Source of the DNA: Corynebacterium felinum
GTDB lineage: Bacteria; Actinomycetota; Actinomycetes; Mycobacteriales; Mycobacteriaceae
NCBI RefSeq assembly: GCF_030408755.1
Contig: NZ_CP047209.1
Location: forward strand, 744,001 to 808,000
DNA length: 64,000 nucleotides
Reading direction: 5' to 3'
The first letter of the stretch is position 1; each line of letters begins with the position of its first letter. The notes beneath the pieces are model-generated. The model was not told the origin of the DNA and searched no databases. It was given only the letters and a program-made list of their open reading frames with translations. The translations under genes were made by a program, and so were the position numbers. Below, one piece after another: positions 29,372-41,340 of the stretch.

Positions 29372-30838
29372 ATGGCTGAATCCACTGTGGAGGCGAAGGC
29401 GCCGGCTAGTGCCTTGGATCGTTTCTTCCACATCACGGAGCGGGGCTCCACCATTGGCACGGAGGTTCGCGGCGGCGTTGTGACCTTCTTCGCAATGGCG
29501 TACATCATCATTCTGAATCCACTGATTATCGGCACTATCGCCGACGTGAACGGCAAGACCCTTGGTGTGCCGCAGGTTGCTGCGGCTACCGCGCTGGCTG
29601 CCGGGTGTATGACTATTTTGTTCGGTGTTGTTGCACGGTACCCATTCGGTATTGCTACCGGCTTGGGTATTAATACGTTGGTTGCTGTCACCATGGTGTC
29701 TGTCGAGGGTTTGACTTGGCAAGAGGCCATGGGTTTGGTCGTTTTAGACGGTATTATCATCGTGGTGTTGGCGGTGTCGGGTTTCCGCACCGCTGTTTTT
29801 GATGCTATTCCTACCTCGCTGAAGGCTGCGATGGGTGTGGGCATTGGCATGTTTATCGCCATGATTGGCCTCGTTGATGCCGGTTTCGTGCGCCGCATCC
29901 CGGATGCTGCGGGCACGACTGTTCCTGTGTCTTTGGGCACGAATGGTTCTATTGCTTCGTGGCCAACCTTTGTTTTCGTGGTCGGTTTGATTATTTGCGG
30001 CATGCTTGTGGTGCGCCAGGTGCGTGGCGGGCTGTTTATTGGCATCGTTGCGACCACGATTATTGCGATGATTGTGGAAGCTGCTACCGGTGCTGGTCCT
30101 TCGTTTGTTGATGGTAAGCCTGTGCCGACTGGGTGGTCTTTGGCTGTTCCTACTTTGCCTGAGTCGATTGGCGGGCTGCCTGATCTTTCTATTGTGGGCG
30201 ACATTTCTTTGTTCGGTGCTTTCACTCGCGTGGGCGCTCTGGCTGCAACGTTGTTGCTGTTTACGCTGGTGTTGGCGAACTTCTTCGATGCTATGGGCAC
30301 GATGACTGCTTTGGGTAAGCAGGCGAATCTTTCTGATAAGGATGGCAATCTGCCGAACATGAAGGCTGCGCTGGTTGTTGAGGGTGCGGGCGCTGTTGTG
30401 GGTGGTTTGGCGTCGTCGTCGTCGAATACTGTCTACATTGATTCCGCTGCGGGTATTGCGGATGGTGCGCGTACGGGTCTTGCGAATGTGGTGACGGGTA
30501 TTTTGTTCCTGTTGGCGATGTTCTTAACCCCGCTGTACTCGATTGTTCCGATTGAGGCTGCTGCTCCTGTGCTGGTTGTGGTGGGTGCGTTGATGATTTC
30601 GCAGATCCGCGATGTTGATTTCACCCAGTTCTCGATTGCACTTCCTGCGTTTTTGACGATTGTGATCATGCCGTTTACCTACTCCATTGCTAATGGTATT
30701 GGTGTGGGGTTCATTTCTTACGTGCTGATGACTGCTGCTGCAGGTAAGGCGAAGAGCATTCACTGGATTATGTGGCTGCTGTCTGCTTTGTTCTTGGTGT
30801 TCTTTGCCGCTGACCCAATTTTGAACTCGATCGGCTAA
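29372..30838 (+). CDS. NCS2-family purine (guanine/hypoxanthine/adenine) permease
   Basis: A 488-residue inner-membrane transporter with about 12-14 hydrophobic segments. It matches the AzgA/GhxP-type nucleobase:cation symporter-2 branch: GTEVRGGVVTFFAMAYIIILNP near the start, FGVVARYPFGIATGLGINTL, FFDAMGTMTALGKQANL, and SSSSNTVYIDSAAGIADGAR in the later half. GGAGAG at 29363-29368 supports the ATG at 29372. The codon use is T/G-rich at third positions compared with its neighbours. The exact purine cannot be told. A tandem repeat array follows. Confidence 0.87.
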   Translation: MAESTVEAKAPASALDRFFHITERGSTIGTEVRGGVVTFFAMAYIIILNPLIIGTIADVNGKTLGVPQVAAATALAAGCMTILFGVVARYPFGIATGLGINTLVAVTMVSVEGLTWQEAMGLVVLDGIIIVVLAVSGFRTAVFDAIPTSLKAAMGVGIGMFIAMIGLVDAGFVRRIPDAAGTTVPVSLGTNGSIASWPTFVFVVGLIICGMLVVRQVRGGLFIGIVATTIIAMIVEAATGAGPSFVDGKPVPTGWSLAVPTLPESIGGLPDLSIVGDISLFGAFTRVGALAATLLLFTLVLANFFDAMGTMTALGKQANLSDKDGNLPNMKAALVVEGAGAVVGGLASSSSNTVYIDSAAGIADGARTGLANVVTGILFLLAMFLTPLYSIVPIEAAAPVLVVVGALMISQIRDVDFTQFSIALPAFLTIVIMPFTYSIANGIGVGFISYVLMTAAAGKAKSIHWIMWLLSALFLVFFAADPILNSIG

Positions 30839-30917
30839 GTTTTCATTGTCTACTTCCGGCGCTGGTGGTGCAGGTTGTAGGGCTTTTTGGGGTGTGGGCA
30901 TTGCTCACACCCCTTTG

Positions 30918-31200
30918 TGCTGTGTGCTTATCGACGCCGCCTGCTCACCATCGCTGATTATGCGGGAAAGGGAAGTCGCAGCTTGTGGGCATAAATATCG
31001 GCTCTCTTCTGTGTCTAGTGCGCCTTAAACTCGACCTTTTTATGAGATCCTTCCGGATTCTGGTGTTGTCGCGGGGAAAGGTCGAGTTGTCTGATTGCAG
31101 GGTGGTGGTGCTTTGGGTTTCTCGACCTTTTTGCGGTGGGTGTGCGGATTCTGGTGTTGTGGTGGGGGATAGGTCGAGTTGTCCGATTGCGGGGAGGTGG
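30918..31200 (+). repeat. Tandem ~300-bp repeat, unit A
   Basis: First of three direct repeats starting TGCTGTGTGCTTATCGACGC. Each full unit has a conserved left part of about 110 bases, then two inverted-repeat elements built on CTCGACCTTT...AAAGGTCGAG: here at 31028-31088 and 31121-31178. Unit length is 283 bases. No convincing protein is encoded. Confidence 0.85.
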
Positions 31201-31513
31201 TGCTGTGTGCTTATCGACGCCGCCTGCTCACCGTCGCTGATCGTGCGAGAAAAGGGAAGTCGCAGTTTGTGGGTACAAATATCGGCTCTCTTCTGTGTCT
31301 AGTGCGCCTTAAACTCGACCTTTTTATGAGATCCTTCCGGATTCTGCTGTGGTGGTGGGGGAAAGGTCGAGTTGTCTGATTGCAGGGTGGTGTTGCTTTG
31401 GGTTTCTCGACCTTTTTGCGGTGGGTGTGCGGATTCTGGTGTTGTGGTGGGGGAAAGGTCGAGTTGGGTGTGTGGTGGTGGGGAAGCTGAGTTATCCGAT
31501 TGTGGGGAGGTGG
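31201..31513 (+). repeat. Tandem ~300-bp repeat, unit B
   Basis: Second repeat, 313 bases. Inverted-repeat elements at 31312-31373 and 31406-31463. The extra 30 bases come from an added GGTGTGTGGTGGTGGGGAAG-type stretch after the second element. Base differences from unit A are scattered. Confidence 0.85.
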
Positions 31514-31714
31514 TGCTGTGTGCTTATCGACGCCGCCTGCTCACCATCGCTGATCGTGCGGGAAAGGGAAGTCACAGTTTGTGGGCACAAATATCGGCTT
31601 CCTTCTGTGTCTAGTACGCCTTAAACTCGACCTTTTTATGAGATCCTTCCGGATTCTGCTGTGGTGGTGGGGGAAAGGTCGAGTTGGGTGTGTGTTGTGG
31701 TGGGGGATGAGTTT
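31514..31714 (+). repeat. Tandem ~300-bp repeat, unit C (truncated)
   Basis: Third repeat, keeping the left part and only the first inverted-repeat element (31624-31685) before fading into the sequence upstream of the rRNA methyltransferase. Confidence 0.8.
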
Positions 31715-31751
31715 TGTTTAAACCGTGGATGCCTCCGTACCCTAGATGCTT

Positions 31752-32602
31752 ATGGATATCACCCACATCACCGATCCGGAAGACCCCCGCGTAGACGACT
31801 TTCGCGATTTAAAACACTCCGACAATCGTCCCGATCTTCCCGGTGGCAAAGGGCTCGTGATCGCCGAAGGTCCCCTCGTGATCGGCAGGCTCATCGAATC
31901 CCGCTTCCCCTACGAGCCATCATTGGGTTCCCACACAAACTGGAAAAATTCCTCGCCGACCCCGACAACCGTGCACGCACAGCTGAAATCCCCATCTACT
32001 CCATCGACCGACCCACCCTCGCTCAACTCGCAGGCTACGACATGCACCGTGGCCTACTTGCCTCCGCGGATCGAGCAGGTGACCTTTCCATCGCTGAAGC
32101 TATCGACGGCGCGAACACCGTCGTCGTTCTCGAAGGAGTAGGCGACCACGAAAACATCGGCTCGATGTTCCGCAACGCCGCAGGCATGGGCGTAGACGCT
32201 GTGCTTTTCGGCAACGGCTGTGCCGACCCCCTCTACCGCCGTGTGGTGCGCGTCTCCATGGGGCATGTATTGCGCACCCCATTTGCCCACTTTGAAGGCA
32301 AATACACCAACTGGCAACACGGACTAACCCAACTCAAAGACGAAGGCTTTAGAATCGTCTCACTGACCCCCGACGACAAAGCCGACCACCTTGCCGACGC
32401 ACTCAGCGACGCCAGTGGCAAACCATACCACAAGGTTGCGCTCCTCGTCGGCGCTGAAGGCCCCGGGCTTACCGAACACGCCATGCGCGCAACCGACCAA
32501 CGCGCAAAAATCCCCATGGCTGAAGGCACTGATAGCCTCAACCTTGCCACCGCCGCAGCCATCGCATTCTACGAACGACTACGCAGCCTGAGCCACAACT
32601 AA
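31752..32602 (+). pseudogene. TrmH/SpoU-family rRNA methyltransferase, frameshifted
   Basis: A SPOUT-class RNA 2'-O-methyltransferase. The N-terminal substrate-binding part reads from about 31752 (MDITHITDPEDPRVDDF ... GPLVIGRLIESRFP), then continues in another frame from about 31912 (RAIIGFPHKLEKFL ... VVVLEGVGDHENIGSMFRNA ... LLVGAEGPGLTEHAM ... SLNLATAAAIAFYERL). The SAM-binding knot motifs are intact. One added base at the CCCC run at 31907-31910 would restore a single frame of about 283 residues. This is either a true -1 mutation or a sequencing error. Expected to modify rRNA or tRNA; target unknown. Convergent with the DUF6928 gene. Confidence 0.8.
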
Positions 32603-32671
32603 ACCTCCACCACCTGCACAACCGCGCCGGGAAATGGGGGCTAGGTTTCGGCGTCGACACGCTTAAAAAAG

Positions 32672-33652
32672 TTAGAGATCCTCTGCGATATCCTCAATAT
32701 CCGTCAACCCCTCACTACCTGTCGAACGCAGCGGTGAGCGCGAATCACGACGATCCACCTGAGCAGGGCGATCACTATAACGCAGCTTATGGCCCACAGC
32801 GTGCTTAAACTGCACAACCTTACGCCCAACTTTCGCACCCACCTGGCGAATCAACGCAACGCCTTTTGACGTCACAGAACACAAATCCGTGACCACATCA
32901 TCAAGATCATCATCCACGTCAGCCTCACTATCGAAGCCCTCGTAGTCATCGTAGCCGCGCCGCTTCGACCCAATCCCCAACTTCGCCGACGCCTGACTTG
33001 CAATCCTCCCAACATCCTTCGCCGCAGATGAATGCATCTTCGGCTCCGGGCGACCATCAACCGCATACCCCACCACATTAATATCGGGGCTAGTAGCAGG
33101 ATCGAAACCCAGCCACGCACTCTCAGCAGCCTTCGCAATCGCATGAGGATTAAACGGCAACGCAATGCCGCGGGCAGAATCAGCACAATCACCCGCCCAA
33201 AACGGGCGCTCAAACGGCTCAACCAGACCAATATCCTCATACACCCGATCACGCTTCGCCGCGAACGCCCGCTTGAGCGCCATACCCTGCCAGTGCGCGA
33301 AACCGCCGAACCCAGACTCCTCATTAATGCCGCAAGCGTACACATCAGCAGCCGGAATCGCCCGCACAAAACGCTCGTCGAGAGTCGAAAGCAACGTGCT
33401 ATCAGGCAACACCATCTGAATCACACTAATGCCGGGAAACGCCGCGATATAAAACTCGCCAGCAGACGGCGCCGCAGAACGATTCAGCGAAAACTGCCCG
33501 ATCGGAGTGACCTGCCACCGTGGGTTCAGCATGGCCAGCAGCTTGCGGCCGAAACCGCGGTCAGCACGCGGCGACATCGCAATGATCTTTTCTGGGTGTG
33601 CAGCTGTGACGAACCACAGCGTCAACACCATGTCATTTCTGCTTAAACCCAT
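32672..33652 (-). CDS. DUF6928 family protein
   Basis: 326 residues. The N-terminal two thirds match an actinobacterial family I recall as DUF6928: TLWFVTAAHPEKIIAMSPRADRG pattern, NPRWQVTPIGQFSLNRSAAP, FYIAAFPGISVIQMVLPD and a FERPFWAGDC stretch. The C-terminal ~110 residues are basic and acidic patches with low complexity (DDYEGFDSEADVDDDLDDV) and look disordered. No signal peptide is evident. Function unknown. It lies 117 bases downstream of sepH on the same strand, so it could share that transcript. Confidence 0.65.
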   Translation of the reverse strand: MGLSRNDMVLTLWFVTAAHPEKIIAMSPRADRGFGRKLLAMLNPRWQVTPIGQFSLNRSAAPSAGEFYIAAFPGISVIQMVLPDSTLLSTLDERFVRAIPAADVYACGINEESGFGGFAHWQGMALKRAFAAKRDRVYEDIGLVEPFERPFWAGDCADSARGIALPFNPHAIAKAAESAWLGFDPATSPDINVVGYAVDGRPEPKMHSSAAKDVGRIASQASAKLGIGSKRRGYDDYEGFDSEADVDDDLDDVVTDLCSVTSKGVALIRQVGAKVGRKVVQFKHAVGHKLRYSDRPAQVDRRDSRSPLRSTGSEGLTDIEDIAEDL

Positions 33653-33769
33653 CGACGTTCTACATCCCTCAAACGATCCTTAACAAACCTGAAACCGCAC
33701 TCACCATACGCATACAATCCGGCGTACACAGGGTGAATGCGAGCACACCAGTCACGCGCAGGGGGGAAA

Positions 33770-34987
33770 CTATTTACGCGGGCGCTTCGTGTTCGTGCGC
33801 ACACCCAACAGCACGTCCTCCCAATGCGGGGTGACAGCTTTACGACGCCGCCTATTCGCCCTTTGCTGAGCATCGTGTTCCGGGCGACTACGCTGCTGAA
33901 AATCTTCCCCCGTCGCTTCCGCAACATCCGCTTGCTCATCGATGACAGGAATATCTTGGGTATCTTCGATCGACGGCGCTGGGGAAGGGGAGTGCACGGC
34001 GGTGAGACTGCGCACAGGTTTAATGAAATCCGGATCAATCAAATCAGCAGCCAAAGAATTACGAGCAACGGCGGTCGCATTCGACGCGGAATGCTTCAAA
34101 TAACTCCACTCAGCAACATTCTGAGTGACCCCAGCGTCCCATTTCACCTGAATGACCCACTGATTCGCCGCATCACGGTACGCATCCCACTCAGAGGTGA
34201 GAAGATCAAGACCACGCGCCGCGAAGGCGGTGGCAAGAATCTCCCACAACGATAATTTCGCAGGTCCATCATCACGCACGGGGAACGCACGCTTGGCCAT
34301 CTCCGCCATGCGTGTGCGCTCCAGCAACACAGGATGCGCGTACGGCTCAATGCGCGCTTCTGTCACATTATTTAACTCGGCCAACTCGGCAACCGTGGCA
34401 CCAGCGCGAATACGCTCCTGAATCTCACGCGGGCGCATCTTCAGCGGTGCCGACAGGCGAGGATCAATCTCCCGTTTATCAGCGTGAGATTCTGCAGGAG
34501 TTGGTGCAGACGCTACCGACGACGTTGCGGAAGCTGAATCAGCCGACGCAACCGACTCAGTGGATGCAGTGGACGCATCTGGGCTAGGGGAGTAGGAAAC
34601 AGGAGATTCACCAGAAGATTCCTCCGCGCTTTGCGACGCTACCTCCGAAGAGGCAGAAGCTTCTGGCTTCGGTGCCTGCTGAACAGGAGTGTCTACACCA
34701 CCGTCATTTGTCGCGTGTACCTGCTCATCAGCGTTCTCTGGTACGGACACCACGAGAGAAGGACCGTGAAGATCGCCAAGTGCGGAATTATCACGCGGGG
34801 CAACGGAAGAAACATCACTGCTTGAATCAAGGGCGTGCGCCTGCGCTGCAGTATTTGCTGAATGCTGGGCAAATGCGTCCCGCAAAGTGTCGGTGACCAC
34901 CAGAAAATACTGCTGTTCGGATTCGGGATCGACGAACACAAGCGAGGTAGGGGTGGACTCGGCCTCGACCAAGAAGAGTTCCTTCAT
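33770..34987 (-). CDS. sepH: SepH cell-division regulator (DUF3071)
   Basis: 405 residues. SepH-type proteins bind FtsZ and promote filament assembly at the septum. The N-terminus (KELFLVEAESTPTSLVFVDP) begins the conserved DUF3071 region. A Ser/Ala/Pro/Glu-rich linker (about 45-165) then separates a helix-turn-helix domain: MRPREIQERIRAGATVAELA, followed by RIEPYAHPVLLER. The C-terminus carries the basic RRRRKAV and WEDVLLGVR motif typical of the family. In most homologues the long linker comes after the helix-turn-helix domain, so the early insertion here is a little unusual. It lies beside serC, as I recall for Rv0883c-Rv0884c. Confidence 0.85.
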   Translation of the reverse strand: MKELFLVEAESTPTSLVFVDPESEQQYFLVVTDTLRDAFAQHSANTAAQAHALDSSSDVSSVAPRDNSALGDLHGPSLVVSVPENADEQVHATNDGGVDTPVQQAPKPEASASSEVASQSAEESSGESPVSYSPSPDASTASTESVASADSASATSSVASAPTPAESHADKREIDPRLSAPLKMRPREIQERIRAGATVAELAELNNVTEARIEPYAHPVLLERTRMAEMAKRAFPVRDDGPAKLSLWEILATAFAARGLDLLTSEWDAYRDAANQWVIQVKWDAGVTQNVAEWSYLKHSASNATAVARNSLAADLIDPDFIKPVRSLTAVHSPSPAPSIEDTQDIPVIDEQADVAEATGEDFQQRSRPEHDAQQRANRRRRKAVTPHWEDVLLGVRTNTKRPRK

Positions 34988-35107
34988 GAGTGTGAGCTCC
35001 TATCGAAGTTGCCGGGGGGAAGAATACGACCGATGCGTGCAAAACCTGCAATAATTTCTTCAACAATATCGTAAATTCCCACGTAAGTGGGGGTTGTACA
35101 CACACGA

Positions 35108-35142
35108 AACGCCCGCTTACTTTACACACGTAAGCGGGCGTT
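35108..35142 (-). terminator. serC terminator
   Basis: AACGCCCGCTTAC and GTAAGCGGGCGTT pair perfectly (13 bp) around a 9-base loop, just downstream of the serC stop on the minus strand. Confidence 0.85.
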
Positions 35143-35170
35143 GCTGTCTAAACAGCACAAGGTGAAGGTT

Positions 35171-37744
<2,574 letters not shown>

Positions 37745-39037
37745 GTGGCTACTGACAACAACAAGGCAGTACTTCATTACCCAGGCGGCGAGTTCGAGAT
37801 GGACATCATCAAGGCTGCTGAAGGTAATGACGGCGTAGTTCTCGGCAACATGCTGGCACAAACTGGCTTGGTCACCTTCGACCCAGGCTATGTTTCCACC
37901 GGTTCGACCGAGTCGAAGATTACCTACATCGATGGCGATCAAGGCATTCTGCGTCACCGCGGCTACGACATTGCTGACCTGGCAGAAAACGCAACCTTCA
38001 ACGAGGTCTCTTACCTGCTGATCAAGGGCAAGCTGCCTAACCAGGAAGAGCTGGAGAAGTTCAACAACGAAATCCGCCACCACACCCTGCTGGACGAGGA
38101 CTTCAAGGCACAGTTCTCCATCTTCCCACGCAACGCACACCCCATGAGCGTGCTGGCTTCTTCCGTCAACATTCTCTCCACCTACTACCAGGACCAGCTC
38201 GACCCACTGGATGAATCCCAGCTGGACAAAGCAACCGTCCGCCTGCTGGCCAAGGTCCCAATGCTGGCCGCTTATGCATACCGCGCGTCCAAGGGTGCAC
38301 CGTACATGTACCCGGACAACTCCCTGAACGCACGTGAGAACTTCCTGCGCATGATGTTCGGTTACCCAACCGAGCCATACGAGGTTGACCCAGTTGTTGC
38401 AAAGGCACTGGACAAGCTGCTCATCCTGCACGCTGACCACGAGCAGAACTGCTCCACCTCCACCGTGCGCATGATCGGCTCCGCACAGGCCAACATGTTC
38501 GTCGCAATCGCCGGCGGCATCAACGCACTGTCCGGCCCACTGCACGGTGGCGCTAACCAGGCTGTTCTGGAAATGCTGGAAGAGATCGACGCTAACGGTG
38601 GCGACGCAACCGACTTCATGAACCGCGTGAAGAACAAGGAAAAGGGCGTCCGCCTGATGGGCTTCGGCCACCGCGTGTACAAGAACTACGACCCACGCGC
38701 AGCCATCGTCAAGGACACCGCACACGAGATCCTTGAGCACCTCGGTGGCGACCACCTGCTGGATCTGGCCATGAAGCTGGAAGAGATCGCACTTTCCGAC
38801 GACTACTTCATCCAGCGCAAGCTCTACCCGAACGTAGACTTCTACACCGGCCTGATCTACCGCGCCATGGGCTTCCCAACCGACTTCTTCACCGTCCTGT
38901 TCGCTATCGGCCGCCTCCCTGGCTGGATCGCACAGTACCGCGAGCAGTTGGCAACCACCACCAAGATCAACCGCCCACGCCAGATCTACACCGGTGAAAC
39001 CCAGCGCAAGGTCGTTCCACGCTCCGAGCGCCCATAA
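37745..39037 (+). CDS. gltA: Citrate synthase
   Basis: 430 residues; condenses acetyl-CoA and oxaloacetate to citrate, the entry step of the TCA cycle. It matches corynebacterial GltA closely throughout. Catalytic-site segments: LILHADHEQNCSTSTVRMIG (His), GPLHGGANQAVLEML (His) and MGFGHRVYKNYDPRA, with the final catalytic Asp in the NVDFYTG region. The frame is open far upstream, but the start is taken as the GTG at 37745 (VATDNNKAVLHYPGG), preceded by AGGAAAGGGA. Transcribed alone; a hairpin terminator follows. In C. glutamicum the gene is under GlxR/RamA/RamB control; I could not identify those sites here. Confidence 0.95.
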   Translation: MATDNNKAVLHYPGGEFEMDIIKAAEGNDGVVLGNMLAQTGLVTFDPGYVSTGSTESKITYIDGDQGILRHRGYDIADLAENATFNEVSYLLIKGKLPNQEELEKFNNEIRHHTLLDEDFKAQFSIFPRNAHPMSVLASSVNILSTYYQDQLDPLDESQLDKATVRLLAKVPMLAAYAYRASKGAPYMYPDNSLNARENFLRMMFGYPTEPYEVDPVVAKALDKLLILHADHEQNCSTSTVRMIGSAQANMFVAIAGGINALSGPLHGGANQAVLEMLEEIDANGGDATDFMNRVKNKEKGVRLMGFGHRVYKNYDPRAAIVKDTAHEILEHLGGDHLLDLAMKLEEIALSDDYFIQRKLYPNVDFYTGLIYRAMGFPTDFFTVLFAIGRLPGWIAQYREQLATTTKINRPRQIYTGETQRKVVPRSERP

Positions 39038-39061
39038 GTTTTAGCCTCATGTGAGCTGCAC

Positions 39062-39128
39062 AATAAGGTCTGTTACGCACAAACCCACTACAATAGATGG
39101 GAAGTATGTGTAGCAGGCCTTATTTTTA
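39062..39128 (+). terminator. gltA terminator
   Basis: AATAAGGTCTGTTACGCAC pairs, with G-U and one bulge, to GTGTAGCAGGCCTTATT and is followed by TTTATTG. It separates gltA from the FKBP gene. Confidence 0.7.
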
Positions 39129-39212
39129 TTGCCCTACACGCCATGCACCCCTGCATAACCGCAGGTAAGGTGCATACAGTCCCCCTTGAGTATTTAAGGA
39201 GTGTTTTCCTTT

Positions 39213-39572
39213 ATGGAGAAGCCAGTAATTGAGATCCCAGCCGGTGTCGCGCCGGAAGATCTAGTCATCACCGACCTCGTCGTCGGCGAAGGCGTCGAAG
39301 CACAGCCAGGTGGCATGGTTGAGGTTCACTACGTGGGCGTCGACTTTGAAACCGGCCAAGAATTCGACTCTTCCTGGGATCGTGGACAGTCCATCGAATT
39401 CCCCCTCGCTGGTCTCATCGCTGGTTGGCAGGAAGGCATTCCTGGCATGAAGGTTGGCGGCCGCCGCCAACTGGTCATCCCCCCAGAGGCAGCCTACGGC
39501 CCAGCCGGTGGGGGACACCCACTGTCCGGCCGCACCCTCGTGTTCGTGATTGACCTGCTCAACGCGCGCTAA
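39213..39572 (+). CDS. FKBP-type peptidyl-prolyl cis-trans isomerase
   Basis: 119 residues, a single-domain FKBP catalysing prolyl isomerisation in protein folding; no signal peptide, so cytoplasmic. Family landmarks: VEVHYVGVDFETGQEFDSSW, the active-site loop FPLAGLIAGWQEGIPGMKVG, PPEAAYGPAGGG and LVFVIDLLN. AAGGAG at 39196-39201 supports the ATG at 39213 (MEKPVIEIPAG) rather than the GTG at 39201. It follows gltA, as in C. glutamicum from memory. Confidence 0.92.
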   Translation: MEKPVIEIPAGVAPEDLVITDLVVGEGVEAQPGGMVEVHYVGVDFETGQEFDSSWDRGQSIEFPLAGLIAGWQEGIPGMKVGGRRQLVIPPEAAYGPAGGGHPLSGRTLVFVIDLLNAR

Positions 39573-39732
39573 AACACCCCCGCCGACAACACAATCGGTA
39601 CACACATCCACACCAGATCTCAAACTCCTTGACCGCACCTTTCACCGAAGTGAAAGCTAGGAACAAGGATTGGATTGAGATCAGGTGTGGATTTTACTTT
39701 TTCCACCCCAGCCCACACTCAACCCGCAACAG

Positions 39733-41247
39733 CTAGGTGACGCTGGTGAAGGCGTCGACAAGCTTCTCGTAATGGGCAAAACGCTGCGCTCGACCCACCC
39801 GCTGCGGATTCGTCTCCAACTCCCACAACGCATGAGCTACATGATCCAACACCGCAGCAGCAAACACCTGCGGTTGATGCGCAGCATCCTGAACCTCGGG
39901 GATAATCCCATCAATAATCCCCGCCTCACACAACGCCTGGGCGCTGACCTTCTGCTCCTCCATCATCGCCGGCGCATGCACCGTATCCCGATAAATAATC
40001 GCCGACGCACCCTCCGGCGGCAACGGCGACAACCACCCATTACTCGTCGCCAACACCTTATCGGCAGGCAACATCGCCAACGCACCACCCCCACAGCCTT
40101 GACCTAAAATCACAGACACCGTGGGAACATCCACATCAACCAATTCACCCAACGTACGCGCAATCGAACCGGCCATCCCCTCTTCCTCAGCAGCCTGCGA
40201 CAACTCCGCGCCGGGGGTATCAATCACAGAAATCAACGGAATATTCAAGCTCTGGGCAAGAGCAATACCGCGCCGGGCAAAACGCAACGCCGCAGTCCCC
40301 AGCGGATGTTGACCAAGCGGTGGCTGCGCGTGACGATCCTGCCCAATCACCACAACCGGACGACCCCCGATCCGCGCCAACACCACCCGGATAGCAGGGG
40401 AGGTACGACCATCGCCGGTGCCAGAAAGCTCAATGATCTGATCCGCACCGATCACCTGAAATAAGTCCCGCAACCCCGGGCGCTGCGGATCGCGAGTTGC
40501 CTGAATAGACTCCCAGGCCGACTTCGCATGCTGGTTATTCTCGATGTGGGCAACAACTGGCTTAGAAGTCGCAGGCGGGCTCAGTAGCACCTGTGCGATC
40601 TTGCCCACTGCGGTGCGTAACTGTTGAGGGGAAATAACCCCATCAATCACCCCGTGGCGGGCGAGATTTTCACCACTTTGCACCCCGTGAGGGATCGGCG
40701 TTCCCGTTGTCAGCTCGACTACCCGCGGCCCTAAGAAACCCAGCAGGGAATCAGGTTCCGCGAAGGTGAAGTGACCTGCCGAACCCCACGAAGCCATCAC
40801 ACCACCTGTGGTGGGGTTGCGCAGATACACCAAAAAAGGCAGGTGGGCATCTTTGTGGCGGTACACCGCAGTAGTAATTGAGACCATCAGTGCGAAGGCA
40901 GGCGTTCCCTCCTGCATGCGAGTTCCACCCGACGAGGGGGAGATTAACAGTGGAAGTCTAAGCTCGGTTGCCTTGTGAATCGCCGTGACAATCCGGCGCG
41001 CGGTGGCCGCCCCAATGGAACCACCGAGGAAGTCGAATTCGCTGACCACGCACGCAACCCGAGTGCCACACACGTAGCCCTCGCCTGTGACCACTGCTTC
41101 GTCCACCCCAGATTTTTCTTGTGCCCGTGCCAACGAAGCCCGATAATCATCGGAAATCGGGCCATATTGTGGTGGGCTATCCCAACTGATGAACGTGCCG
41201 GGGTCGAGGACATCGTGGATAAGTTCGTGGGCTGAAATGCGAGTCAT
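39733..41247 (-). CDS. accDA: Fused acyl-CoA carboxyltransferase AccDA (AccD3-type)
   Basis: 504 residues; the carboxyltransferase that moves CO2 from biotin to acetyl-CoA or another acyl-CoA, giving malonyl-CoA-type precursors for fatty and mycolic acids. It is one chain with a beta-like N-half (GGSIGAATARRIVTAI, SPSSGGTRMQEGTPAF, TTGGVMASWGSAGH) and an alpha-like C-half (RRGIALAQSLNIPLISVIDTPGA, GQGCGGGALAMLPADKV). The zinc finger of AccD from other bacteria is absent. It corresponds to accDA of C. glutamicum and accD3 of M. tuberculosis (from memory). Divergent from the aldo/keto reductase, and near the echA6-like gene, which fits lipid metabolism. Confidence 0.87.
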   Translation of the reverse strand: MTRISAHELIHDVLDPGTFISWDSPPQYGPISDDYRASLARAQEKSGVDEAVVTGEGYVCGTRVACVVSEFDFLGGSIGAATARRIVTAIHKATELRLPLLISPSSGGTRMQEGTPAFALMVSITTAVYRHKDAHLPFLVYLRNPTTGGVMASWGSAGHFTFAEPDSLLGFLGPRVVELTTGTPIPHGVQSGENLARHGVIDGVISPQQLRTAVGKIAQVLLSPPATSKPVVAHIENNQHAKSAWESIQATRDPQRPGLRDLFQVIGADQIIELSGTGDGRTSPAIRVVLARIGGRPVVVIGQDRHAQPPLGQHPLGTAALRFARRGIALAQSLNIPLISVIDTPGAELSQAAEEEGMAGSIARTLGELVDVDVPTVSVILGQGCGGGALAMLPADKVLATSNGWLSPLPPEGASAIIYRDTVHAPAMMEEQKVSAQALCEAGIIDGIIPEVQDAAHQPQVFAAAVLDHVAHALWELETNPQRVGRAQRFAHYEKLVDAFTSVT

Positions 41248-41340
41248 GGGGCTAACACTAGCCTGAAAGACTCCCCCGATGTGGGCGTTTTTTCAGTTTT
41301 GACTGCCCTAGGTTGGTGAAAGCGGGTACAACTGGTGTGT

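Noticed and set aside
30918..31714. CRISPR array
   Set aside because: The repeats are ~300 bp and adjoin directly; there are no short repeats with unique spacers and no cas genes.
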